Source: Alphaproteobacteria bacterium (GTDB lineage: Bacteria > Pseudomonadota > Alphaproteobacteria > UBA828). Taken from it: a stretch of DNA of 55,976 bases. The stretch is taken from contig JAJDUK010000077.1 in the NCBI GenBank assembly GCA_022826665.1, positions 1 to 55,976 on the forward strand, in the 5' to 3' direction. Position numbers and translations under genes: made by a program. How positions within the stretch are numbered: the stretch's first letter is position 1; each line of letters begins with the position of its first letter. Under the pieces are notes generated by a model. It did no database searches. It was given only the letters and a program-made list of their open reading frames with translations, and was not told where the DNA came from. Shown here piece after piece: positions 47,701 through 54,327 of the stretch.

Positions 47701-48461
47701 ATCTTGAGTTCGTCGACGTCGAGCGCGCCGAGGCCGAAGTTGAATATCTGGTGCAGGAACTGATCGTCGCCGACGATCTCGGTATATTCCGCCGCGCCGA
47801 GATCGGGAAAGACGCGGTGCTCGCCGAACACCAGGAGCAAGGGCTCATAGGGGCGCGCGCGGTTGGCGCCGCCGGTGAGGCTGTAGACCGGCTCGGCGCG
47901 CGCGGCCTGCGCGGTATCCGGCGTGGGCAGCGGCGCGAGGGCGTTGATGACGAGGCCGCCGACGATCGAGATGGCGCCGCCGATGGCGGCCTGGCCGAGC
48001 AGGCTTGAGGTAATCAGCGGCGGCACGAAGATCGCGGCGACGATGACGGCGAGCTGGAGCAGGATGCGCAGCGGGTTCTTGTCACCGCCGTCGCCGGCGG
48101 TGGCGCGCAGGGTGACGATCTGTCCGTCGCCGAGCCGCGTGCTCGACCACGCCGCGCGCGGCACGGGCCGGCCGTCGATCGCGGCGACTATAGAGGCGTC
48201 CGCGCTCTCACCTATGGGCGCGTGCACGCTACCGCTACGCTGCTTGAGCGCGCCGGCGCTGGTAAGGGCGGACGCGCCGGGAAACACATCCGCGATCAGG
48301 TCGGCCAGCGTGGCGCCCGGCGGCACCACGGCGGGCCGGGTCTCGCGGCCTTCCGCCGTGAGCGGGTGCGGCCAAATGTCGGTTGTGACCGTGGGCGCGC
48401 TCAGGCAGCGCAGCGGTAGCGCGCTAGAAGAGTCCGCGCCCGGCGACTGAGGGAACCTCAT
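44763..48461 (-). CDS. J-like phage tail-tip (host specificity) protein
   Basis: A 1232-residue tail-tip protein of the J/TipJ type. The N-terminal ~90 residues hold a ubiquitin-like region, then a hydrophobic stretch near 130-175 (NPLRILLQLAVIVAAIF onwards), then the Phage-tail_3 core (about 200-700, e.g. FGEHRVFPDLGAAEYTEIVG and EALIEWGVWCEAQGLRCDFV) and C-terminal fibronectin-type domains (about 850-1000) that would face the host receptor. Its ATG overlaps the NlpC stop (ATGA). The first eight codons after ATG, RFPQSPGA, are nearly the 20-base core of the hairpin repeat (copy D), so the N-terminus may have been remodelled by a repeat. Confidence 0.88.
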   Translation of the reverse strand: MRFPQSPGADSSSALPLRCLSAPTVTTDIWPHPLTAEGRETRPAVVPPGATLADLIADVFPGASALTSAGALKQRSGSVHAPIGESADASIVAAIDGRPVPRAAWSSTRLGDGQIVTLRATAGDGGDKNPLRILLQLAVIVAAIFVPPLITSSLLGQAAIGGAISIVGGLVINALAPLPTPDTAQAARAEPVYSLTGGANRARPYEPLLLVFGEHRVFPDLGAAEYTEIVGDDQFLHQIFNFGLGALDVDELKIGDTSLDAFEEVQTEFGDAQGRIALVAGNVDTEAGAALDDTAFVERATAPGTHRIGIDLGGRLFRVNERDGAIQGHSVDVEIEWEAPGVAVERRTLTLTHDRQTLLRRTLAYDLGSARDWTVRVRRTSDPSDDERTFDDLAWTALRSYQPDEADYEGQTRLGVRIRASGQLTGRLDRLSAIVRQRVPTWDGVRWTAPLPSSNPAWLFRWYARGVRIAGRLAAGLGLAPGRIDDEALIEWGVWCEAQGLRCDFVLDRALSHAEVLTLIARCGRAAVTWQTGRLGVIWDQAGRPATALVTPGNIVAGSFRVEYATGQAAEEVAVRYIEPDLDWQYNTLRRTVPNVGAQPASTATITLLGVTDRAQAAMACNLQAARQVYHRRRLTWEMAAEGLSLARGDVVTITHSLIDGGAAGRLTGGSADRVRLDREVDPGAGNPADPGAPSGATLLLRLIDGTLHQSAVSRPPGEAGDVAELVLATPLPAAPGDDGANARDILWRLYDDTLPPARARIIAVRPSGDRHVRFVAIDEVAAYYDAATADLSAPFPNLTPRPPRVLDIALAETLVRVGAGFAVEIEAALAVAGDWRGGVVRASVNGEAPRTVARLVDGATRARWLAPPTGSLTVTVTPGTEAAPSGPRYTVSHEIVGSLAPPGTPTNFLIDLLGDGTRRLRWTPPDDIDLAGVLIRFAPASAGAQVTWQAMMPLHRGHLTASPLETVEPPPGEWIFSARAIDAGGRLSDEVRILAELGPQRLGDALLWRCPAATGWPGTIAGAGRSQDGADALEGIGDYTWGDLTTWADWQSWGAGNGADAATEIVYTEDPIDLGGPFDVALRWSGETVGDRVFEVRVGATEAALRAAAWAAYPAGTTVAARWLQVRWRITGDGTVVLSLDHVCWSVHAPAAERKLLDRDTSDWQGTAADGRIVPHDLGLVTDLDITLQSVGAGWTWTLVSKNNPTRIRIYDGAGNPADAVVDVVVRGVEA
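48436..48455 (-). repeat. Hairpin repeat, short copy D inside the start of the tip-protein gene
   Basis: The stretch reads on the minus strand TTCCCTCAGTCGCCGGGCGC, differing at one base from the start of copies A and B. It encodes FPQSPG at residues 3-8 of the J-like protein. Confidence 0.6.
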
Positions 48462-48919
48462 GTCCGCCCTATCGCTTCGCTACTTGAGGGCGGAAGCCAC
48501 CGATAAATCCCCTCCAGCTCGAGCGCGCGCAGCGCGAGGTCGCGGATGGGATGCAGGATCGAGCCGGCCGCCTCCTGGCAATGCAGGACGTGCGCCTCGC
48601 CGCCCACGTCGGCCCACAACCCGAGGTGATAGCGCCTGAGACGGCGTGCCCCGCGCGCGCGCATGAGCACGCCGTCGCCGTCCTGCGGCGCGTCCGTCGG
48701 CTCGGCATAGTCCGTCCGCATCGCGGCGATCTGCCGGTCCCACGCGCGCACGGTCGCGCCGGTAGGCGCGCGGGATCGAGACTCGGCATGGACCGGCAGG
48801 TCGAGCGCGAGGCCGAATTGCTCGCGAAGCACCGCCGCCACGAAATCGGCGCAGTCGTGCTCGCCGGCAACCCAGGGCCGCCCGAGCCACGCCTCCGCCC
48901 AATGAAGGTGACCCGTCAT
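48458..48919 (-). CDS. Phage NlpC/P60-family peptidoglycan hydrolase (tail assembly)
   Basis: A 153-residue cysteine peptidase of the tail-tip type: catalytic Cys in EHDCADFVAAVLREQFG, His in RRYHLGLWADVGG, and WLGRPWVAGEHDC at the start. In phages such as lambda (gpK-like) these proteins help DNA entry by cutting peptidoglycan cross-links. Positioned before the tip gene as usual. The spacer upstream contains repeat copy B. Confidence 0.85.
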   Translation of the reverse strand: MTGHLHWAEAWLGRPWVAGEHDCADFVAAVLREQFGLALDLPVHAESRSRAPTGATVRAWDRQIAAMRTDYAEPTDAPQDGDGVLMRARGARRLRRYHLGLWADVGGEAHVLHCQEAAGSILHPIRDLALRALELEGIYRWLPPSSSEAIGRT

Positions 48920-48934
48920 GGTGCCAATCCAGCG

Positions 48935-49023
48935 CCGGGCCGCAGGCCCGGACGGCGCGATAGCGCCGCGCGCCGAAGGCGCGGAGCCAAGCGAGCGGAG
49001 CGAGCGCCCGGCGATTGAGGGAA
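48935..49023 (-). repeat. Interspersed hairpin repeat, copy B
   Basis: The minus-strand reading starts TTCCCTCAATCGCC and ends CCGGGCC-TGC-GGCCCGG, matching copy A across ~85 bases with few differences. It fills the gap between the DUF1833 stop (49026) and the NlpC start (48919). Confidence 0.9.
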
Positions 49024-49025
49024 CA

Positions 49026-49307
49026 TTAAAAGAGTCCTGGGCTGGTTTGGGGATCGTGGCGCATGACCACGGCGGCGCGGCCGAGCAGCGGGTCGAAGCC
49101 GAGGCGCGCGGTCACGCGCTCGGCGTCCACTTGCACGCCGGCCACGTCCATCGTGAGCTCCCATTCGACCTCGGGGTCCGCGATGTCGAGCACCTGCATG
49201 ACGCGCACCGTGGCGCCCGTGCCGCCACCCGCGGCTTCCACCCATTGCGTGAGCGCGCGGCCCACGTTGTCAATCGCAAGCTCGGCCTGCGGCGCCTGTC
49301 CTTCCAC
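49026..49307 (-). CDS. DUF1833-type phage tail protein, 5-prime truncated
   Basis: The 93-residue frame from GTG 49307 corresponds to the C-terminal two thirds of DUF1833 phage proteins: ADDVEGQAPQAELAIDNVG, then TGATVRVMQVLDIADPEVEWEL and a VTARLGFDPLLGRAAVVMRHDP ending. The frame also reads GNRYVALRFDARL before the GTG, which belongs to the same family, but runs into a stop codon soon after, so about 50-60 N-terminal residues are missing. No usual start is available upstream. This marks one side of the suspected deletion junction. Confidence 0.7.
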   Translation of the reverse strand: MEGQAPQAELAIDNVGRALTQWVEAAGGGTGATVRVMQVLDIADPEVEWELTMDVAGVQVDAERVTARLGFDPLLGRAAVVMRHDPQTSPGLF

Positions 49308-49315
49308 GTCGTCGG

Positions 49316-50032
49316 CTAGGCGCGCGTCGAAGCGCAGCGCGACGTAGCGGTTACCGGCAGAGCCGTCGCCTCGGCCCCCTCTTCCTCAACCTCACCGTCG
49401 GGGCCGAGTCCGGCCTCAGCCAGTGCGCGACGATGCTCGCGCTCGTAGACCGCGATGCGTGCCTCCAGCGCGGCCTGCGCCCGCTTTGCCTTCTCCGGAG
49501 TCTCGGTCACGCCGGCGTCGGCCATCGCCTGCTGGCGCCGCGCCTCCTCCGCCCGCTCACGCTCGATCGCCTGCGTCATGCGGGCGGCGTATTCGCGGGC
49601 ACTCGCCTGGCGGGCGGCAAGCGCGGCCTGTTCGGCGTCCGCGATCATCCGCTCGCACGCCTCCCGCACCGCCTCCGGGACCGGCGGCTGCGGATAGTCG
49701 ATCTCCTCGCGGGTCGTGTGGGCCGGCACCGCCGCCCGCGCGCGGGCGGCATAGTCGAGCACCGCGAGCAGGGTGACGGACGGTGTGCCGATGACGCGCC
49801 GCTCGGCGTCGCGGAGCGCGCGCATCTCGGGCACGATCCGCTGATAGAGGGTGCGGCTCATGGCATCGCCGCGCAGCCAGCCGATCCACGAATCGCGGAT
49901 CTCGCAGTAGGCGTGGACCATGTTCAGCAGGCGCTCGGCATGCCGGCAGACCTCGCCCTCGGCCGCGCTCTGGCGCGGGTCCGCCGGCGAATAGCCGAGC
50001 CCGCACAGGTGATCGGGAGGGGATGCGGCCAT
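49316..50032 (-). CDS. Uncharacterised phage protein with a long coiled coil
   Basis: I do not recognise this 238-residue protein. It has a helical first half (RHAERLLNMVHAYCEIRDSW) and a long alanine- and arginine-rich coiled coil about residues 120-215 (AALAARQASAREYAARMT, EEARRQQAMADAG). It starts 3 bases after the capsid stop. The last ~15 residues (ALPVTATSRCASTRA) come from a different frame of the DUF1833 gene, so the true C-terminus is lost. Head completion or connector-related roles are only a guess from position. Confidence 0.5.
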   Translation of the reverse strand: MAASPPDHLCGLGYSPADPRQSAAEGEVCRHAERLLNMVHAYCEIRDSWIGWLRGDAMSRTLYQRIVPEMRALRDAERRVIGTPSVTLLAVLDYAARARAAVPAHTTREEIDYPQPPVPEAVREACERMIADAEQAALAARQASAREYAARMTQAIERERAEEARRQQAMADAGVTETPEKAKRAQAALEARIAVYEREHRRALAEAGLGPDGEVEEEGAEATALPVTATSRCASTRA

Positions 50033-50035
50033 GGG

Positions 50036-51010
50036 CTAGGCCACCGCGTTGCGCCAGAGGTAGCCGGCGCGGCTGTAGGCCACGAGCTCCTTGACGCACT
50101 CGCTGACTTTGACGACGGTCGAGCCACGGTTGACGCCGCGCGCCGGCTCCTCGTAGGTGCCGACCTGCAACCCGCCGAGGGCATCGGCGGTCCAGCAGAA
50201 CTTGGGCATCCGGTCGCGGGACGACGCCATGTCGCGGCGCACGTGGATGGCGCAGGCGTGCTTGCCCCAGAGGCGGGCGAAGCTGTCCTCCTGGCCGCGC
50301 TTGGCGCTCTGATACCAGGCCATGCCGACCAGCACGCGGTCGACCTCGAAGAGCTCGGCCACCGCCTCCTTCACGACGATGCCGGAAGCCTGATCGCCAG
50401 CGCCCGTGGCAGCCACCGCTTCCACGATCTTCGGATGCTGGCGGAGCGCGGTCCACACCTTTTGGCCGAAAACCAGCACGTTGGGGCGGACGAGCGGCAC
50501 GTCTAGAGCCTCCAGGATCGCCTTGCGCGGGTTCGAGCTGGCGTGGCTCCACTGGGCGTTGCCGTTGAGCGTGGCGGAGTGGCCGGCCGCGTAGCTGGAC
50601 GCGGTTGTCACCAAGTCGGCCACACGCCGTTCGCGCGCGAGCTTCACCAGTTCAGCGGTGGAGATCGCGGCCTGCTCCAGCGGGTCGTAGGCGACCTCCT
50701 GAGCGCGCGCTTCCTCGATGTCGCGGGAGGGGACCGGGTCTTCCAGGCCGTAATCGACGACGCTCGCCGTGGTGTCCGTGGCGCCGAACTCGACCTGATT
50801 GAGGCGCCCGGCGCGGGAGGCCCGCACGTCCGGGATGCTGAGCAGGTCCTCCTCGGTGAGCGTGGTGTAGGTGAACTTGTAGCCGGTGCGGACGCGCGGG
50901 CAGACCTCGTCGGCGATCAGGCCGGACGGCATCGCCGCCTGCGCGATTTGCGTGAGCCGGGTCTGGACCTCGTAGGGGCCGGAAGCGAGCTGGGTGGTGT
51001 GCAGATCCAT
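50036..51010 (-). CDS. Major capsid protein
   Basis: A 324-residue phage capsid protein with an HK97-fold-like pattern; it resembles the group of major capsid proteins with YKFTYTTLTEEDLLSIPDVRASR near the start, then SVVDYGLEDPVPSRDIEEARAQ, GKHACAIHVRRDMASSRD and a C-terminal VSECVKELVAYSRAGYLW. Position right after a small decoration protein supports this. AAGGGA precedes the ATG. The sequence appears intact, so capsids could be made only if the missing portal and terminase were supplied. Confidence 0.75.
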   Translation of the reverse strand: MDLHTTQLASGPYEVQTRLTQIAQAAMPSGLIADEVCPRVRTGYKFTYTTLTEEDLLSIPDVRASRAGRLNQVEFGATDTTASVVDYGLEDPVPSRDIEEARAQEVAYDPLEQAAISTAELVKLARERRVADLVTTASSYAAGHSATLNGNAQWSHASSNPRKAILEALDVPLVRPNVLVFGQKVWTALRQHPKIVEAVAATGAGDQASGIVVKEAVAELFEVDRVLVGMAWYQSAKRGQEDSFARLWGKHACAIHVRRDMASSRDRMPKFCWTADALGGLQVGTYEEPARGVNRGSTVVKVSECVKELVAYSRAGYLWRNAVA

Positions 51011-51020
51011 GGTGATTCCC

Positions 51021-51377
51021 TTAGTGAAGGCCGGGGGCGAGCAGCACCTGGCCGATGTCGCCGGAGACGCCGGAGACCTCGGCGATGCCGATGACGCGGT
51101 TGCCGTCGGCTGCGCTCACCGCCTTGCCGTCGGCGTCGGCGGTGAGCAGCGCGCCCCGCGCGACGTTGGCGCCGTATTCGATGTCGGCGATGCCGGTGCG
51201 GGCGATCTCGACACGCCCGCCCGAGGACGCCGACGCCCGGCCGGAGACCCCGACGTGGGCGTCTGCGGCGGCGGCGGACTGCACCACCTTGCCGTCGGCG
51301 TCGCCGTACTTGACGATTCGGTGGGGGGCGACGGCACCGCCGGCGTCCGCCGCCCGCCACATCAGCACATGACTCAT
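51021..51377 (-). CDS. Head decoration / capsid-stabilising-like protein
   Basis: A 118-residue small, glycine- and alanine-rich, beta-rich protein (GVSGRASASSGGRVEIARTGIADIE, GNRVIGIAEVSG) found just upstream of the capsid gene, where siphophages place DUF2190 or gpD-like decoration proteins. Strong GGAGG ribosome site. Its ATG overlaps the preceding stop (ATGA). The family match is by composition and context, not a clear motif. Confidence 0.6.
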   Translation of the reverse strand: MSHVLMWRAADAGGAVAPHRIVKYGDADGKVVQSAAAADAHVGVSGRASASSGGRVEIARTGIADIEYGANVARGALLTADADGKAVSAADGNRVIGIAEVSGVSGDIGQVLLAPGLH

Positions 51378-51862
51378 TGCGTTCCTCCTTCGATGCCAAG
51401 CCCGCGCTTGGCGCGCGCCCGGTCGACGGCCTCGGCGGGGGTGAGCGACATGCCCCTCCCTGCCTCCGCCGCCATCAGCGCGCGGGCCTCGGCAGCGATC
51501 CGCTCGCTGTCGTTGCCCGCATCCTCGCGAGTGCCCGCTTGACCCGACGCGCCCGGCACCGGGCCGCCCGCGAGCGTTCGGTAATCCACGCGCCTGGGCA
51601 GGCCCTCGATGAACCGTTCCAGAATGGCGGCGGGCCGCATCCGCTCCTCGCCGCCGGAGGCCGACGCGAAGGCGATGGTGGCGTGCCCGCCTGCGGCGCC
51701 CTCGTCGTCGGTGTTCCGCTCGTCGCCGAGCGCGGTGAGTAGCGCGACGAGCGCCGCCTGTTCCGCAGGTAGGACCCGCCCCGCTTCGACGTGGGGCGCG
51801 ACGGTCGCTTCAGCAGCCCGTCGCCTCTCGTCGGCCGCCGCCGCAGCCTCCCGCGCGAGCAA
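51374..51862 (-). pseudogene. Phage prohead protease/scaffold gene, 5-prime truncated
   Basis: The 162-residue remnant has the alanine- and glutamate-rich helices and the segment APHVEAGRVLPAEQAALVALLTALGDE, LERFIEGLPRRVDY that match the C-terminal scaffold part of Mu-type (gpI-like) head protease-scaffold proteins. The catalytic protease half is missing. The frame is open without an ATG back to 51958, where repeat copy C begins, and I use a TTG at 51862 only as a placeholder start. The gene was probably cut when the repeat-bordered prophage end formed. Confidence 0.5.
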
Positions 51863-51904
51863 CGCGGTCTCTCGTGCAGCCAGCGCGGCTTCGCGCTTGT
51901 TCGT

Positions 51905-51958
51905 TTCCCTCAGGCGCCGGGCGCTCGCTCCGCTCGCTTGGCTACGCGCCTTTCGGTG
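51905..51958 (+). repeat. Interspersed hairpin repeat, partial copy C
   Basis: Begins TTCCCTCAGGCGCC and matches the left ~50 bases of copies A and B, then diverges. It lies at the 5-prime end of the truncated scaffold gene, at the right edge of the defective prophage. Confidence 0.8.
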
Positions 51959-52159
51959 CTATTTTTTCGGCTTGGTTTAGGGCGCCAATTTGACATGTAA
52001 AATCAATAAATTGCCGATTTCACCCTCCCCGCATGTAGCATTGCGTACTGCACTGCAAACACTGAGTCAACACACACGCCGAACTCTGCGCGGGTGAGCG
52101 TTCCGTCGCCGGGGGAGTAACCGTTCGTTCGCCTGTAACTGTTCCGTCGCCTAGGGATT

Positions 52160-52275
52160 CTAGCGATTGAGTGTCCGTTTCCAATCCCGTCGCAGGGCGG
52201 AGCCAGATGTCCTCTTTCGGCTCCGCGCGCTTCACTTTCGTGTCGTATGCGCCCGCGTCTCCAGGTGGTTCCGAC
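52160..52275 (-). mobile_element. DUF4338 (DruA-like) relic, 3-prime end only
   Basis: In one minus-strand frame AYDTKVKRAEPKEDIWLRP appears, and after a frame jump RRDWKRTLNR ends at TAG (52160-52162). This aligns to the end of the 16.7-17.5 kb DUF4338 pseudogene (KKDVWLRPL and RKRTLNR). The sequence just after the stop is also similar (TAGAATCCC vs TAAAATCCC), suggesting a shared element end. Too short to be a gene; it is a second decayed copy. Confidence 0.6.
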
Positions 52276-52385
52276 TTGGGGCCAGAGCGAGACGTAATGG
52301 ACGGCGAGGGTGTGGGGCCGGGCGCGTTGGCGTCGAGCGACATGGGGTCGGTCGACATTCTCGCCGGCAAACCCGCCGAGGGATG

Positions 52386-52838
52386 TCATCGATCACCGTG
52401 GCTCGAAAGTAGGATGCCTTCGGTAGCCGGCAAGCCCAACTTCGTTGCGGCCGCCACCATCGACTTGTCCAGGCTGTAGATCGCATCGGCCCGGCGGTTG
52501 GCGGCAATGGCGAGGTGCAATGCGTCCCCCGCCCTCAGACCGGTCTCGAACCGGTTGACCCAATCTCTGGCCTGATCGAAATCGTTACGGTCCGACAACC
52601 AGATGACGAAGGACTCCTCGATCATGGATTCGAACCGTGAACCCGCCTCGTGCGCCGCTGCGGGGTCAAGCTCGCCCATGCGGACCTCGCGGGCAAGCAG
52701 CGAGGCGAACTCGAGCCGGGTCCAGTGGCTGACCGCCAGTTCGTCGGCCGGCAGGTCTTCGAAGAAGTCGGCTATCGGTTCGCTGGTGGCCTCGGGCAGG
52801 ATGAGGGGCACGAGGAAACTGGTGTCGAAATAGCGCAT
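52386..52838 (-). CDS. vapC: VapC-type PIN-domain toxin
   Basis: A 150-residue PIN nuclease; acidic active-site residues fall at D5 (MRYFDTSFLVP), E44 in TRLEFASLL, D104 in GDALHLA and D122 in YSLDKS. It is preceded by an antitoxin gene with an 18-base gap, as in VapBC pairs. The usual target is tRNA or rRNA; not determinable here. Strand and codon use are like its neighbours. Confidence 0.85.
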   Translation of the reverse strand: MRYFDTSFLVPLILPEATSEPIADFFEDLPADELAVSHWTRLEFASLLAREVRMGELDPAAAHEAGSRFESMIEESFVIWLSDRNDFDQARDWVNRFETGLRAGDALHLAIAANRRADAIYSLDKSMVAAATKLGLPATEGILLSSHGDR

Positions 52839-52856
52839 GCGAGGGGATTGCCGACT

Positions 52857-53111
<255 letters not shown>

Positions 53112-53218
53112 TCATGCAACTGGTCAATACCTTAGCGGTCCCGGCGCGGTCGGCCTACAGTATTTTGGAGAAGGCGCCGGCACCCGGGCGTCGCTGACCT
53201 AGCGCCCGAGGGTCGGAC

Positions 53219-53962
53219 TCAGACCTTCCTGACGGTCCAAATCACGGTGCCGACGATATGTGCCTCGTCGATCAGGCAGGTGTAGGGATCGTATGCGGGG
53301 TTGGCGGAGAGCAGTCGAATTGCGGGGGGCTCGGAGGGGGCCAACATCTCGACCCGCTTGACCACGAGGCCGCCGCCGTCCCAGAGCACCACCATCTCGC
53401 CGGTCACCGGCATGCGGCGGGAGATGTCGACCACGATCCTGTCGCCCTCTCCGATGAGGGGCTCCATGGAATCGCCGCGTGCGCCGAGGATGCGCAGGTT
53501 CTCGGGCGCGGTGCGTCCCTCGTGGCGGATCATGGCGTCGGGCATGTACCAGCGCGCGACCTCGGCGGCGTTGTCCTCGTTGAGTGCTCCGGGACCGGCG
53601 GAAGCGTCGACGGCCATCTCCCGGACGGCCGAGACCGGCGCGTTGGGAAGCTGGGGCGGCTTGAAACGGGGAACGTGGGGTTTTGCGGGCCTGCGCCTTG
53701 GCACGAAGTCCTGGCGCAGGCTCTCGGGATCGCAGCCGAGCCATTCGGCCAGCGCGCTGCGGTCGCGGGAGCGGAGCACCTTGGGGGTTCCACGCTCGAG
53801 AAACTGGTGCACGTAAGAGGGGCCCCTCCCGATGGCGAGGGAGGCCTCGCGCATGGTGCCGTCGCGCTCCCGGAGGAGGTCGCGGATTCTCTGCCTGACG
53901 GGGTCTGTCTTGAGAAAGTGGCTGTCATCGGCAGGCGGTGAGGCTTTTCGGTCATGGGGCAT
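53219..53962 (-). CDS. S24-family (LexA/CI-like) transcriptional repressor
   Basis: A 247-residue regulator with an N-terminal helix-turn-helix (about 36-75, MREASLAIGRGPSYVHQFL) and a C-terminal S24 peptidase domain: S165 in GDSMEPL and K202 in LVVKRVE form the self-cleavage dyad, with DRIVVDISRRMPVTGEMVVLWDGGG between. It probably cleaves itself upon RecA activation, inducing the adjacent element. It is divergent from the duplicated-HTH regulator, with a good promoter in between. Confidence 0.88.
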   Translation of the reverse strand: MPHDRKASPPADDSHFLKTDPVRQRIRDLLRERDGTMREASLAIGRGPSYVHQFLERGTPKVLRSRDRSALAEWLGCDPESLRQDFVPRRRPAKPHVPRFKPPQLPNAPVSAVREMAVDASAGPGALNEDNAAEVARWYMPDAMIRHEGRTAPENLRILGARGDSMEPLIGEGDRIVVDISRRMPVTGEMVVLWDGGGLVVKRVEMLAPSEPPAIRLLSANPAYDPYTCLIDEAHIVGTVIWTVRKV

Positions 53963-53994
53963 GGTGCGTTCTCAGGAACTGGAATCGTTGATAT

Positions 53995-54022
53995 GTCATA
54001 GGCGCTTCATGCGTATTGTCAA
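53995..54022 (-). promoter_or_regulatory. Promoter of the S24 repressor
   Basis: On the minus strand TTGACA (54022-54017, perfect -35 box) is followed after 16 bases by TATGAC (54000-53995, -10 with four of six matches), ending about 33 bases before the repressor ATG at 53962. A CATATG palindrome next to the -35 box could be an operator. Confidence 0.7.
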
Positions 54023-54255
54023 GCATATGTTGTATGTCTGTTCTCAATCCGCTCAGCCCGTGCCCCGGCTCTTCCGTCTGCGCTAGACGCGAGGCACCGG
54101 CCGCTCGGCCGCGAACGGAGCTCCAGAAAACAGCACTCGACGGCATATTCGCGCAGCCACATGGCAACATTCCCGCCGAGAAGCGGCCTTGAGCGGGCAA
54201 TTTCCGTGTAGCGTTTCCATCCGAATTGCGTCGCTTTTCGCCACATTTGTCCGCT

Positions 54256-54272
54256 TATGTCGCTCTATGTCG
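54256..54272 (+). repeat. TATGTCG direct repeat, one helical turn apart
   Basis: Two copies of TATGTCG (54256-54262 and 54266-54272) lie ten bases apart, 56 bases before the regulator ATG. This spacing places both on one DNA face, so they are candidate operator half-sites for the repressor or the regulator. Confidence 0.35.
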
Positions 54273-54327
54273 TGTTGTGTATGAAATAACCGTCAATAGG
54301 CCATTGCGCCGGTCGACTGTTCGCACT

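Larger units (their letters stand above)
43990..51958 (-). mobile_element. Defective prophage with internal deletion
   Basis: All genes read leftward in late-gene order: truncated head protease/scaffold, decoration protein, major capsid, coiled-coil protein, truncated DUF1833, NlpC/P60, J-like tip, tail collar. Portal, terminase, head-tail connectors, tail tube, tail chaperones, tape measure, integrase, repressor and lysis genes are not present. Copy C of the hairpin repeat forms the right edge. It lacks the TIM-barrel genes expected of a classic gene-transfer-agent cluster, so a decayed siphophage-type prophage fits better. Confidence 0.75.
51863..52385. other. Gene-poor boundary region between prophage and VapBC
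   Basis: About 520 bases with no complete gene. It holds repeat copy C, an A+T-rich island near 51961-52015 and the DUF4338 relic at 52160-52275. Three imperfect ~17-base direct repeats around GGCGACGGAAC occur on the minus strand (about 52085-52155) downstream of the relic stop. Confidence 0.4.
53963..54327. other. Divergent control region between repressor and regulator genes
   Basis: About 365 bases with no gene. It includes the repressor promoter (53995-54022), a CATATG palindrome near 54024, and a TATGTCG direct repeat (54256-54272) near the regulator start. This is the likely lysogeny-type switch of the element. Confidence 0.5.

Noticed and set aside
43990-51958. Gene transfer agent cluster
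   Set aside because: Lacks the portal, terminase, tape-measure and TIM-barrel genes and has truncated genes, so a defective prophage explains it better.
52020-52370. 116-codon minus-strand ORF as a real gene
   Set aside because: Its only family signal is the DUF4338 tail in part of the frame; it is better explained as a decayed element end.
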